This document shows positions 1 to 8,303 of a stretch of 64,000 bases of DNA, one piece after another. The stretch lies in the NCBI RefSeq assembly GCF_000152625.1, contig NZ_CH724156.1:1000966-1064965 (forward strand), written 5' to 3'. The notes beneath the pieces were generated by a model, which searched no databases, was not told the origin of the DNA, and worked only from the letters and a program-made list of their open reading frames with translations. Source of the DNA: Roseovarius nubinhibens ISM. GTDB taxonomy: Bacteria > Pseudomonadota > Alphaproteobacteria > Rhodobacterales > Rhodobacteraceae. Both the position numbers and the translations under genes were made by a program. How positions within the stretch are numbered: the first letter of the stretch is position 1; each line of letters begins with the position of its first letter.

Positions 1-27
1 GCTCACCACCCTTCTGGAGACAGCCCC

Positions 28-507
28 ATGAAACTCGCCCGTGCGATCCATTTCGACGAAAGCGACCAGCGCGTCTTCGCCAGCCCCGCCCGCACCGGCG
101 AATGGTGCATTCCCGGCGGGTTCGAATTTTCCAACTGGACCGAGGCCGATCTCACCGGCAAGGCGCGCCAGGCCTTCGCCAATGGCTGGCTCGGTCTCGA
201 AACCGGCGGCCGCGTGACCTTTGTCGCCGTGACCCAGGTCGAACCCGCCGAGGCCGAGGCGCTCACCGATCTGCTGGCCGAACATTTCGTGACCTACTAC
301 GGCGCCCCGAATGCCGCCACGGCCCGCCCCGTCGCCGCCGAGGAAATCGCCCAGATGGCCGAGCTCTGCGAAGATCACGAGCCCAACACGCTCTTGACGG
401 TGGCCCGCGAGCTCACCGAGGCCGGCGTCCGCGAAGCCTTTCGCACCATCGCCCCGCAAGAGGCCGGTCTCGACCAATTCGCCATCCACGGATCGCTGGA
501 CGAGTGA
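28..507 (+). CDS. conserved hypothetical protein (DUF6505-like)
   Basis: A 159-residue soluble protein with no signal peptide or membrane segment. The ATG at 28 is preceded by a weak GAGA-type ribosome site. The N-terminal half is rich in Trp, Phe and Gly (GEWCIPGGFEFSNWTE near residue 24) and the C-terminal half is acidic and helical. From memory it resembles the small alphaproteobacterial family DUF6505, whose function is unknown; I could not check this. Codon use is like the neighbouring housekeeping genes. It may belong to an operon entering from the left edge. No function is proposed. Confidence 0.75.
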   Translation: MKLARAIHFDESDQRVFASPARTGEWCIPGGFEFSNWTEADLTGKARQAFANGWLGLETGGRVTFVAVTQVEPAEAEALTDLLAEHFVTYYGAPNAATARPVAAEEIAQMAELCEDHEPNTLLTVARELTEAGVREAFRTIAPQEAGLDQFAIHGSLDE

Positions 508-779
508 TGGGCAAGATCACACACCCCACTGAACGCTCTTAGGGTCTCACCCGGGGCCCCGCACTCCCCACTGACCACTTTTAGGGCGTCACACGCGAGC
601 TCACACGCGAGCCCACACAGGGCCTCACCTGCGCGCCTTCCGTGACACGCAGCCTTGGCGTGTCGGGCCACTCAATGGCGCGCCAGGAAGGCGTATCGGG
701 ATGGCGTGCCGGGACACCCATTTTGACGCGTCGGGATCTGTGCTGGCCCGTCGGAAAATGTGCTGGCGTGCGCGTTAGC

Positions 780-875
780 GGCCCAGCGCAATCAATTGGC
801 GCAGCCTGATCGGCCCAGCGTGATCAATTGGCACAGCCTGATCGGCCCAGCGTGATCAATTGGCACAGCCTGATG
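780..875. repeat. three tandem copies of a 32-bp unit
   Basis: Units occupy 780-811, 812-843 and 844-875. The second and third are identical except for the last base; the first differs from the second at only two positions. Each unit contains ATCAATTGGC preceded by GGCCCAGCG. The copies abut with no spacer, so this is a tandem repeat, not a CRISPR. The function is unknown. Confidence 0.9.
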
Positions 876-919
876 TCGCCGCCGCCGCGCGATCACATCG
901 GTACTGCCTGATCTCGAGA

Positions 920-951
920 ACTGCATGACCCCAGCACTGCATGACCCCAGC
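920..951. repeat. perfect 16-bp tandem duplication
   Basis: The 16-mer ACTGCATGACCCCAGC occurs at 920-935 and again at 936-951. A decayed third partial copy (CACTGCATGAC) lies about 30 bases further right, around 982. It is part of the same repeat-rich intergenic stretch as the 32-bp tandem. Confidence 0.85.
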
Positions 952-1146
952 GCCACATGACACCTGCTCTACCTGACAGGGGCACTGCATGACATTGGTC
1001 CGGCACCACGTCCGAGCAGCACGACACCACGCGCGGCACAAGCCTCCGAGAAACCCTCCAAACACAGCTACATACGATCATCTCCTCCATGGCTCCGCCC
1101 TCATGGGACAGTCACATCGTAGAAGAGAGCCTCTAAAAAACCGTGA

Positions 1147-1178
1147 ACAAAAAACCCGCCCTGCCGTCGCAGGGCGGG
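1147..1178 (-). terminator. intrinsic terminator of the tup operon
   Basis: A perfect 10-bp stem (CCCGCCCTGC at 1155-1164 with GCAGGGCGGG at 1169-1178) encloses a 4-base loop. An A-rich run at 1149-1154 becomes the U-tract on the minus strand. It lies 34 bases past the tupA stop. Confidence 0.85.
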
Positions 1179-1211
1179 CATACCGCCTACCATACCTCTT
1201 GGGCGCTGGGC

Positions 1212-2023
1212 TTATTCCGCCGCCTTGGCCATCTGATCGGCGTTGAACACGAACAGCGTCTCGCCCCCGATCGTATAGCTGTCGATCAGCTCTTTCGCCC
1301 GGTCCGACACCAGCCAGTCTTCGAGCTGCGCCACCAGATCGCTTTTCACATGCCCATGTTTCTCCGGGTTCACCGGCAGATAGGCATATTGGTTAAAGAG
1401 CACCGGATCGCCTTCGAACACGATATCCAGCCCCGCCTTGTTGCCAAAGTTGAGCCAGCTCGCCCGGTCCGACATGATATAGGCGCCCATGCCCGCCGCC
1501 GTGTTGAGAGACGCGCCCATGCCGGCGCCGACCTCCTTGTACCACGCCCCCGCGGGGGTGATCCCGGCGGCGGCCCACAGGCTCAGCTCTTTCTTATGCG
1601 TGCCGCTGTCGTCGCCCCGGCTCACGAAATCCGCCTCGGCCCCGGCAATCGCGGCCAGCGCGCCCTTGGCATCCTCGGCCTTGCCCGCGCCCGCGGCATC
1701 ATCCTCGGGGCCGACAAAGATGAAATCATTATACATGATCTCGCGCCGATGGGTGCCATGCCCCGCCGCGAGGAACGCCTCCTCGGCCTTGCGGCTATGG
1801 ACGAGGATCGCATCCACATCCCCCGCCTCGCCGAGCTTGATCGCCTGCCCCGTGCCCACCACGAGCAGCTGCACATCGATGCCCGTGTCTTCCTTGATCG
1901 CGGGCAGCAGAATATCCGACAGCCCGGAATTATGGAACGACGTGGTCACCGCCATTTTCATCTCTTCGGCCTGCGCCGCACCGGTCGCGGCCAGCGCAAA
2001 TACCGCCGCCATAATCGTCCGTT

Positions 2024-2027
<4 letters not shown>
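1212..2027 (-). CDS. tupA: tungstate ABC transporter substrate-binding protein TupA
   Basis: A periplasmic binding protein of 271 residues that captures tungstate for an ABC importer. A Sec signal peptide spans about residues 1-20, ending in AQA. The mature protein begins with the oxyanion-binding segment containing TTS (28-30). The family hallmark SRGDDSGTH is at about 136-144, typical of TupA/WtpA-type proteins. The length matches the family. It is the last gene of a tupB-tupC-tupA operon: its ATG overlaps the tupC stop (ATGA), and a strong terminator follows. Molybdate binding cannot be excluded from sequence, but the motif set favours the tungstate-specific Tup system. Confidence 0.92.
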
Positions 2028-2733
<706 letters not shown>

Positions 2734-2737
<4 letters not shown>

Positions 2738-3438
2738 CAGCGCCCCTCCCGTTCCGTCCGCCCGACCCAATGGATCGCCAGATTGACCGAGATCGCCAGC
2801 GCGATGAGGACAAAACCCAAGGCCAGCGCCAGCGCAAACTCGCCCTTGCCGGTCTCGAGCGCGATCGCCGTGGTCAGCACCCGCGTCGCATGGTCGATAT
2901 TGCCGCCGACGATCATGATCGCGCCGACCTCGCCGATGGCCCGGCCAAACCCGGCCAGCGCCGCGGTCAACAGCGCCCGCCGCGCATCCCAGAGGAGCGT
3001 CGCCACCTTCTGGCGCTGCGTCACATTCATCGAGATGAGCAGATCATGATACTCATGCCACAGATCGCGCAGCGACTGATGCGCGATCGAGGCGATGAGC
3101 GGCACGATGATGATGACCTGCGCGATGATCATCGCCCAGGGCGTGAACAACAGGCCCAGCGCCCCAAGCGGCCCGGAGCGGCTGAGAATCACATAGACGA
3201 TCAGCCCCACCACCACCGGCGGCAGCCCCATCAGCGCGTTGAGCACCGCCACCACCATGCGCCGCGCCCGAAACCGCCGCACCGCGAGCAGCGCCGCCAG
3301 GGGCAGCGCGATGACACAGGCAATGAGCAGGGCCGACAAGGTGACCTGCAAGGACCGCAGCGCGATCTCCAAAAGCTCTTTGTCAAATGTCACGACCAGC
3401 CAGAAAGCCTGCGCCAGCCCGCTCCACAGATCGACCAT
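2734..3438 (-). CDS. tupB: tungstate ABC transporter permease TupB
   Basis: Inner-membrane permease of 234 residues with five to six hydrophobic segments and the binding-protein-dependent transport motif near the centre (a segment with [17 protein letters not shown]). The open frame extends to 3846, but that extension is Arg/Cys-rich and non-membrane. The ATG at 3438 is preceded by GGAGG and begins with MVDLWSG, directly before the first hydrophobic helix. It is the first gene of tupBCA. No tungsten enzyme is encoded in the window, so the user of the metal (for example a formate dehydrogenase or aldehyde oxidoreductase) must lie elsewhere. Confidence 0.92.
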
Positions 3439-3829
3439 CCGCCGACCCCTCCGTCCCATAGTCCGCGGACCCTTACAGGTTGTTTCGCGGGATGCCAGCC
3501 CCTTCGCACCCCGTGACAGCCTCCCGGCCATCCTGACCAATCGCACCCCGCGCCGCACCTGCGGACTGGACATTTTGTCCAGACCCGACTCGGATCCGCG
3601 CCTGCAAGCCGCCCGCCGCCCCCGATGCGCCACACGCGCCCGAGCCCGACCCGAGCCTAACCCAACCGTGACCCAACCCCTATCCAAGCCCACCTCAGGC
3701 GCTAAAAACTTTGATCTGCGGCAATTTCGAACATTGCCCCGCCCCGCCCGGCGTTCTAAAACGGCGCATGATCCCGGGCCCCATGGCATATGCCGTTTTG
3801 CGCCCGCACACATGCAGCAGGAGGCGCAA
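3439..3829. promoter_or_regulatory. divergent control region between tupB and ctaD
   Basis: A gene-free stretch of 391 bases that must hold both promoters. Visible structure: a perfect 7-bp inverted repeat CTGGACA/TGTCCAG with a 3-base centre at 3566-3582; GCAAT-N7-ATTGC at 3721-3737; and 8-bp arms AAAACGGC/GCCGTTTT at 3758-3765 and 3792-3799 in the probable ctaD leader. A C-rich, low-complexity segment (repeated CGAGCCCGACC-like phrases) spans about 3630-3695. No clear -35/-10 pair could be assigned. Confidence 0.5.
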
Positions 3830-5503
3830 ATGGCAGACGCAGCCATTCATGGCCATGACCATCACGATGACCGCGGGTTCTTCACCCGCTGGTTCATGTC
3901 CACCAACCACAAGGATATCGGTATCCTTTACCTGATCGTGTCGGCATTCGTCGGCCTGATCTCGGTTATGTTCACCGTTTACATGCGGCTCGAACTCATG
4001 GAACCGGGTGTCCAGTACATGTGCCTCGAAGGCGCACGTTTCATCGCCGATGCGGCGGCGGACTGTACCCCCAACGGCCACCTCTGGAACGTCATGATCA
4101 CCTATCACGGTGTCCTGATGATGTTCTTCGTGGTGATTCCCGCGCTCTTCGGCGGTTTCGGCAACTACTTCATGCCGCTGCAGATCGGCGCGCCGGACAT
4201 GGCTTTCCCGCGCATGAACAACCTGAGCTTCTGGCTCTATGTCACCGGCACCTCGCTGGGCGTCGCCTCGCTTCTGGCACCGGGCGGCAATGGTCAGCTC
4301 GGCTCGGGCGTGGGCTGGGTGCTCTACGCGCCGCTCTCGACCTCCGAGGCCGGCATGTCGATGGATCTCGCGATCTTCGCCGTCCACGTCTCGGGTGCGA
4401 GCTCGATTCTCGGCGCGATCAACATGATCACCACCTTCCTGAACATGCGTGCCCCCGGCATGACCCTGTTCAAGGTGCCGCTCTTTGCCTGGTCGATCTT
4501 CGTCACCGCATGGCTGATCCTGCTCAGCCTGCCGGTTCTGGCCGGTGCCATCACCATGCTGCTCACCGACCGTAACTTCGGGACGACCTTCTTCGATCCC
4601 GCAGGCGGCGGCGACCCGATCCTCTACCAGCATATCCTGTGGTTCTTCGGCCACCCCGAGGTGTATATCATCATCCTTCCGGGCTTTGGCATCATCAGCC
4701 ACGTGATCGCGACCTTCTCGCGCAAACCGATCTTCGGCTACCTGCCGATGGTCTGGGCGCTGATCGCCATCGGCGGTCTGGGCTTCGTGGTCTGGGCGCA
4801 CCACATGTACACCGTTGGCATGTCGCTGACCCAGCAGAGCTACTTCATGCTGGCGACCATGGTCATCGCGGTGCCGACAGGGGTCAAGATCTTCTCCTGG
4901 ATCGCGACCATGTGGGGCGGCTCGATCGAGTTCAAGACGCCGATGCTCTGGGCCTTCGGCTTCCTCTTCCTCTTCACCGTGGGCGGTGTCACCGGCATCG
5001 TGCTGAGCCAGGCCGGCGTCGACCGCGCCTATCACGACACCTATTATGTCGTGGCGCACTTCCACTATGTGATGAGCCTTGGCGCCATCTTCGCCATCTT
5101 CGCCGGGATCTACTTCTACTTCGGCAAGATGACCGGTCGCCAATATCCCGAATGGGCCGGCAAGCTGCACTTCTGGGTGATGTTCCTCGGGGCCAACCTG
5201 ACCTTCTTCCCGCAGCACTTCCTCGGCCGTCAGGGCATGCCCCGCCGTTACATCGACTACCCCGAGGCGTTCAGCCTGTGGAACTGGTGGTCGTCGCTCG
5301 GCGCGTTCATCTCCTTCGCCAGCTTCGTGTTCTTCTTCGGCGTGGTGATCTACACCCTGCTGCGTGGCGCCCGCGTCACCGAGAACAACTACTGGAACGA
5401 ATACGCCGACACGCTGGAATGGACCCTGCCCAGCCCGCCCCCCGAACACACGTTCGAAATCCTGCCCAAGCAGGAAGACTGGGACAAGGGCCACGCCCAC
5501 TAA
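3830..5503 (+). CDS. ctaD: cytochrome c oxidase aa3-type subunit I
   Basis: Catalytic subunit of the terminal oxidase: 557 residues, 12 predicted membrane helices, reducing O2 to water and pumping protons. All key residues are present: heme a ligands H93 and H412, heme a3 ligand H410, CuB ligands H275, H324 and H325, the cross-linked Y279, D-channel D123, E277, and K-channel K353. Numbering is one below that of Paracoccus. The ATG at 3830 follows a strong CAGGAGG; the open frame upstream (to 3239) is antisense to tupB and is not coding. It stands alone: subunits II and III are not in the window, which is common in this group. A strong terminator follows. Confidence 0.97.
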   Translation: MADAAIHGHDHHDDRGFFTRWFMSTNHKDIGILYLIVSAFVGLISVMFTVYMRLELMEPGVQYMCLEGARFIADAAADCTPNGHLWNVMITYHGVLMMFFVVIPALFGGFGNYFMPLQIGAPDMAFPRMNNLSFWLYVTGTSLGVASLLAPGGNGQLGSGVGWVLYAPLSTSEAGMSMDLAIFAVHVSGASSILGAINMITTFLNMRAPGMTLFKVPLFAWSIFVTAWLILLSLPVLAGAITMLLTDRNFGTTFFDPAGGGDPILYQHILWFFGHPEVYIIILPGFGIISHVIATFSRKPIFGYLPMVWALIAIGGLGFVVWAHHMYTVGMSLTQQSYFMLATMVIAVPTGVKIFSWIATMWGGSIEFKTPMLWAFGFLFLFTVGGVTGIVLSQAGVDRAYHDTYYVVAHFHYVMSLGAIFAIFAGIYFYFGKMTGRQYPEWAGKLHFWVMFLGANLTFFPQHFLGRQGMPRRYIDYPEAFSLWNWWSSLGAFISFASFVFFFGVVIYTLLRGARVTENNYWNEYADTLEWTLPSPPPEHTFEILPKQEDWDKGHAH

Positions 5504-5526
5504 GGCACGGCACCCTCAAGACACAG

Positions 5527-5556
5527 AAAAGGCCCCGGATCGCTCCGGGGCCTTTT
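5527..5556 (+). terminator. intrinsic terminator of ctaD
   Basis: A 12-bp stem (AAAAGGCCCCGG with CCGGGGCCTTTT) and 6-base loop lie 23 bases after the ctaD stop. The symmetric A and T flanks could let it work in both directions, so it may also back up the minus-strand terminator at 5592-5624. Confidence 0.9.
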
Positions 5557-5591
5557 GCTTTGGCGGTCAGCCTTCAAACCACCTCTTTGAC

Positions 5592-5624
5592 AAAGCAAAG
5601 CCCCCCAAGCTGGGCTTGAGGGGC
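5592..5624 (-). terminator. minus-strand intrinsic terminator (end of putative small RNA)
   Basis: On the minus strand GCCCCTCAAGC pairs with GCTTGGGGGGC (one internal mismatch, 3-base loop) and is followed by a U-rich tail reading CTTTGCTTTG. It lies about 115 bases beyond the toxin gene's stop and about 120 bases beyond the minus-strand promoter at 5721-5749. Confidence 0.7.
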
Positions 5625-5717
5625 CTCTCAGCACTGGCCTGATGCTTGGTGTCGCGTCGTCGGCCAGTGGCCCTTGGTAGGGTCTTAATGCGGATGCCGA
5701 AGCAGCGCCGCCACAAT
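5592..5717 (-). ncRNA. putative small regulatory RNA of about 120 nt
   Basis: A transcript starting 4-7 bases after the TATATT box at 5721-5726 and ending at the hairpin at 5600-5624 would be about 120 nt with no convincing ORF. It can form an 8-bp stem (CACTGGCC near 5662-5669 with GGCCAGTG near 5632-5640) and a 5' GCGG...CCGC hairpin before the terminator. Promoter, stems and terminator together support an RNA gene. I do not recognise the sequence as 6S, 4.5S, tmRNA or RNase P RNA. It could instead be a stable 3' fragment of the toxin mRNA. Confidence 0.45.
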
Positions 5718-5720
5718 CTA

Positions 5721-5749
5721 AATATAGGAATGCCTGCCTATTCTGTCAA
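5721..5749 (-). promoter_or_regulatory. near-consensus sigma-70 promoter
   Basis: Read on the minus strand, TTGACA (complement of 5744-5749) and TATATT (complement of 5721-5726) are separated by exactly 17 bases. This is the best consensus promoter I noticed in the window. It overlaps the last codons of the toxin gene (stop at 5738), so it cannot serve that gene and must drive something downstream: the putative small RNA. Confidence 0.65.
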
Positions 5750-6157
5750 AGGCGGAAGTCCCAAACTCGCTAACACACAATTGTTGATGTTACGTAAATG
5801 CGTACGGGACAGTGTATTAAGCTGGTATTGCCGCGCCCCATTTTGGTCCTTACCCAATCGCAACAAATCCAACCTGTGGAACCCGACCGCACAGATCATA
5901 TCGCACTTTGCCCATCGGGAAGCGTTCCCCCATCTTCGGGGAAGCTGAAACGGTATCTGAAACTTGTAATGATAGGCCTGTATCTCTTGCGGCTCAGATT
6001 TGCTCAAGGGGACGATGGTGCACAGGCCCGGCCTGGCTTGGATGGGTGGAGAGATGACGAGGCATAGGCGTCTTTTGACCATCTCTGGCACCTTAAAGCC
6101 CTGATCGAAATTCGCACAAACTATAGTCCCGCGTTTGGGATGATAATTGATGGCCAA
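5738..6157 (-). CDS. PemK/MazF-family toxin-like protein, solitary
   Basis: A 139-residue protein with the pattern of chromosomal PemK-like endoribonucleases of Rhodobacteraceae: an N-terminal HPKRGTIVCANF strand, PEMVKRRLCLVISPP, a CTIVPLS strand, and a C-terminal RLGKD...NTLSRTHLRNINNCVLASLGL helix. In this family it would cleave RNA. The only start in the right place is TTG at 6157, without a good ribosome site. No antitoxin ORF precedes it, unlike classical pemIK. The region is clearly lower in GC than its neighbours, which suggests horizontal acquisition. It may be a domesticated or poorly expressed relic, although the frame is intact. Confidence 0.65.
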   Translation of the reverse strand: MAINYHPKRGTIVCANFDQGFKVPEMVKRRLCLVISPPIQARPGLCTIVPLSKSEPQEIQAYHYKFQIPFQLPRRWGNASRWAKCDMICAVGFHRLDLLRLGKDQNGARQYQLNTLSRTHLRNINNCVLASLGLPPLTE

Positions 6158-6463
6158 AGATCGTCACTCAAAAATCGGTTTGTTTCATCCAAGACGTATC
6201 ACGGTAAAGCTGTTGCTCGATCTCATTGCAGCCGCCTTACAAGACACCGCGTCAATGCCCTCCTGTCATCATTCTACCGCTTCAGCCTTAAGAAGACGTG
6301 AAGGCCATGACTGGGGCGCGACGGCCCTTGTTAGAGGGCACTCATTTCTCTTCTGAGACCGCAAGCGTCTCACCTCAGAGGGCTCAAAACCTCCACTGTC
6401 GCTTTACCGCCGTAATACCGACGTCCTGCCGACATGCCATTTTCGGGCAATTAGCGACCCCGC
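6158..6463. other. gene-free region between toxin and DUF1989 gene
   Basis: About 300 bases of mixed composition. A 69-codon + strand frame at 6147-6356 overlaps the toxin start and has no ribosome site or recognisable motif. The right part (6393-6450) is one copy of the ATACCGAC intergenic repeat. Confidence 0.6.
6393..6450 (+). repeat. dispersed ATACCGAC intergenic repeat, copy 1
   Basis: Reads CCACTGTCG, then CCGTAATACCGACGTCC, then TGCCGACATGCC and TTTTCGGGC. The same ordered phrases recur at 33195-33243 (same strand) and 45249-45360 (opposite strand), always between genes. This copy lies just past the 3' end of the minus-strand DUF1989 gene. Confidence 0.7.
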
Positions 6464-7309
6464 TCAGCCCATCCCGTGGCTGCGATCATAGCCATTGACC
6501 GGCGGCGATTGCCACGCCCCGAGGGCCCCTGCCTCCGGCTCGAACACCTCCACCAGAAGCGGATAACAGGCCGCCGTATCGCTCGAATGCTCCGACGAAC
6601 AATCGCCCCCCGGACAGGCGCTCAGCGCCCCGAGCAGGTCGATTTCCGCAAAGAATTCAAGGTAATCCCCGGGCCGCACCGGGCTCGCCTTCATGAAATA
6701 CTGCCCCGTGTCCCTTGTGAACCCGGTGCACATGAAAACATTGAGCACATCATGCACCAAAGGCTCCGCCTCTTTGAGGCTCAGCCCCTCCGCCTCCGCC
6801 AGCGCCCGGATCAGGTTGGAATGGCAACAATGATGATATTGCGAGCCCTGCAAAAGATTGCCCGTATAGGGATCACACCGCGTCCCGATCACATCATGCA
6901 CCGACCCGCCAAACCCATCCATCCCGTACCATTCGAGCGTGTCCTCGATGATCGTGGCCATCGGCCGCAGATAGGGAAAGCTCGACCACATCCGCTCGCC
7001 CGTGGTCAGGTGGGTGCCGTGCAAAGCTCTTGATTTCCCGGAATAAAACCGTTCGTTCAGGTCATTGGCATTCCACAGGTTGAGATCTCCGACCTGCGGG
7101 CCTTCGACGCTCGAAATCCGAAAGAACTGCCCCGCCTTGACGCGAAAGGCACAGGCCTCGCGCGGCGCGGCCAGCGCCTCGTCGACCTTCCGTGCCCCTG
7201 CCCGGGCCCCCCGGTAGAGATCGAGCGGCACCGCCGGCAGCGTCTCGTTCGGATAGCAAATCACAGGGGCAATGGCGCGGCGCGCCTCGGCATCCTTGGG
7301 GCGGGTCAT
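6464..7309 (-). CDS. DUF1989 / urea carboxylase-associated family protein
   Basis: A 281-residue soluble protein matching the DUF1989 family. Conserved points include the AFRVKAGQFFRISSVEGPQVGDLNLWN segment, the FYSGKSRALHGTHLTTGERMWS segment, and a Cys/His cluster QYHHCCHSN near residue 160. DUF1989 proteins sit beside urea or guanidine carboxylases, and some pairs deiminate carboxyguanidine. Here there is a single copy and no carboxylase or amidohydrolase nearby, so the substrate is unknown. The ATG at 7309 was chosen; 4 bases separate its start from the end of the upstream small gene, so the two may be co-transcribed. Confidence 0.8.
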   Translation of the reverse strand: MTRPKDAEARRAIAPVICYPNETLPAVPLDLYRGARAGARKVDEALAAPREACAFRVKAGQFFRISSVEGPQVGDLNLWNANDLNERFYSGKSRALHGTHLTTGERMWSSFPYLRPMATIIEDTLEWYGMDGFGGSVHDVIGTRCDPYTGNLLQGSQYHHCCHSNLIRALAEAEGLSLKEAEPLVHDVLNVFMCTGFTRDTGQYFMKASPVRPGDYLEFFAEIDLLGALSACPGGDCSSEHSSDTAACYPLLVEVFEPEAGALGAWQSPPVNGYDRSHGMG

Positions 7310-7313
7310 GGCC

Positions 7314-7526
7314 TCATCCTTTCTGCGGGGGGTCTTCTCTGGGACAGATCAAAGGCGGATTGCCATCCGATGTAAAGGCCTCCGCCCCGCAATACATACA
7401 GCGATAGAGGCTCTCCCCCGGCGCCGCGCCCGCCCCCTGTCGTCGCCACCGGCAAAGCCGCCCGCGCCGCTTGCCAAAGATCAAGAGCAGCACAAACGCC
7501 GCCAACAGCCCCGCAATGATCAGCAT
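7314..7526 (-). CDS. small single-pass membrane protein with zinc-ribbon-like tail
   Basis: A 70-residue protein starting at the ATG at 7526, preceded by an excellent AGGAGGTG ribosome site. The N-terminus is a membrane helix (MLIIAGLLAAFVLLLIF) followed by a basic stop-transfer. The C-terminal part holds CMYC...ICP, consistent with a rudimentary zinc ribbon. The longer open frame (to 7694) reads into intergenic sequence. It is probably co-transcribed with the DUF1989 gene, whose start is only 4 bases downstream of its stop. The function is unknown. Confidence 0.7.
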   Translation of the reverse strand: MLIIAGLLAAFVLLLIFGKRRGRLCRWRRQGAGAAPGESLYRCMYCGAEAFTSDGNPPLICPREDPPQKG

Positions 7527-7618
7527 TCGCACCTCCTGTTCATCTCTTGGCAAGATTTCTCGGCCATCCTGCCCGGGGGTTGGCCTATCACGCCACGCTT
7601 TGCGACGGCAGGCCTGCG

Positions 7619-7684
7619 GGACAAAATCGGCACAAACCGGGGCAGACCAGAGCAAAGCGCGACAAACCAGGGCAAAGCGGGACA
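7619..7684. repeat. short imperfect tandem repeats in a divergent promoter region
   Basis: Three to four imperfect copies of a GACAAACCAGGGCAAAGCG-like phrase lie between two divergent gene starts (7526 and 7730). They could be regulator sites or simple slippage repeats; no palindrome is evident. Confidence 0.5.
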
Positions 7685-7729
7685 ATTCGCGCAATTGCGC
7701 CGCGCATTACGGATCGCTAGCGTTAGAAT

Positions 7730-8188
7730 ATGGAGATCACCCGCCCGCCCTATTCCTACCTCGACGACCCCGAGGTGCCGACATTCGACGCGCTGCGTCA
7801 TCTGGCGGTGATGGACGCGCAATGCGCACTTTGCGCCCGAGGGGCCCGCTGGATCGCCCGCCACGACCGGCGCGAGGAATTCCGCATCCTGCCCATTCAG
7901 ACGCCCTTGGGCGCCGCTCTGCTGCGGCATTACGGTATGGACCCGGACGACCCGAACTCGTGGCTCTACCTGACCGAGGGCCGCGCCTATAGCTCGCTCG
8001 ACGCAACAATCCGCGTGGCCCAGCATTTTGGCGGCCTCTGGCGCGCCCTGTCGGTGCTCCGCCTCCTGCCCCGCCCGGTGCAAGACTGGCTCTATGCCCG
8101 CGTCGCCCGCAACCGCTATCGCCTCCTGGGCCGCACCGACATGTGCGCCCTGCCCGATCCCGCCCTGCGCAAACGGCTGATGTCCTAA
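7730..8188 (+). CDS. DCC-family (DUF393) thiol-disulfide oxidoreductase-like protein
   Basis: A 152-residue protein whose core matches the DCC/DUF393 family: an N-terminal strand ending in DAQCALCARGARW, with the CxxC pair at about residues 36-39, then RILPIQ, a short LYLTEGRAYSSLDATIRVAQHFGG segment, and a basic C-terminal helix. The family is predicted to have a thioredoxin-like fold, but substrates are mostly unknown. The ATG at 7730 has no strong ribosome site; a later internal start (MDAQC) is possible but would lose the first strand. It is divergent from the small zinc-ribbon gene. Confidence 0.8.
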   Translation: MEITRPPYSYLDDPEVPTFDALRHLAVMDAQCALCARGARWIARHDRREEFRILPIQTPLGAALLRHYGMDPDDPNSWLYLTEGRAYSSLDATIRVAQHFGGLWRALSVLRLLPRPVQDWLYARVARNRYRLLGRTDMCALPDPALRKRLMS

Positions 8189-8303
8189 GCGACGGCCCCA
8201 GCGGCACGGCTGACGCAAACCCACGCCCTGCCGCCGCGTCCCCCCTGTTACAGGGGCCGCAACGCGCTAGACTATGGGCATGACTTTTCCGAAAGGTGCC
8301 GCC

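Larger units (their letters stand above)
508..1211. other. gene-free repeat-rich intergenic stretch
   Basis: About 700 bases without a credible gene; the ORFs present are short and their residue composition is random-looking. The stretch is built of short degenerate direct repeats. Examples are two copies of a CACTGA...TTAGGG(T/C)(C/G)TCAC phrase near 526-592, two CACACGCGAGC phrases near 591-614, repeated GTGCTGGC phrases near 731-770, the 32-bp tandem at 780-875, and a 16-bp duplication at 920-951. The tupA terminator lies at its right end. Confidence 0.7.

Noticed and set aside
780-875. CRISPR array
   Set aside because: The 32-bp units abut without spacers and no cas gene is present in the window.
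3711-3724. TTGATCTGCGGCAA as an FNR/FnrL box before ctaD
   Set aside because: Only the left half matches TTGAT-N4-ATCAA; two of five right-half bases differ. Too weak to call.
6147-6356. A 69-codon + strand ORF near the toxin gene as a possible antitoxin
   Set aside because: It is on the opposite strand, overlaps the toxin's start, has no ribosome site and no resemblance to known antitoxin folds.
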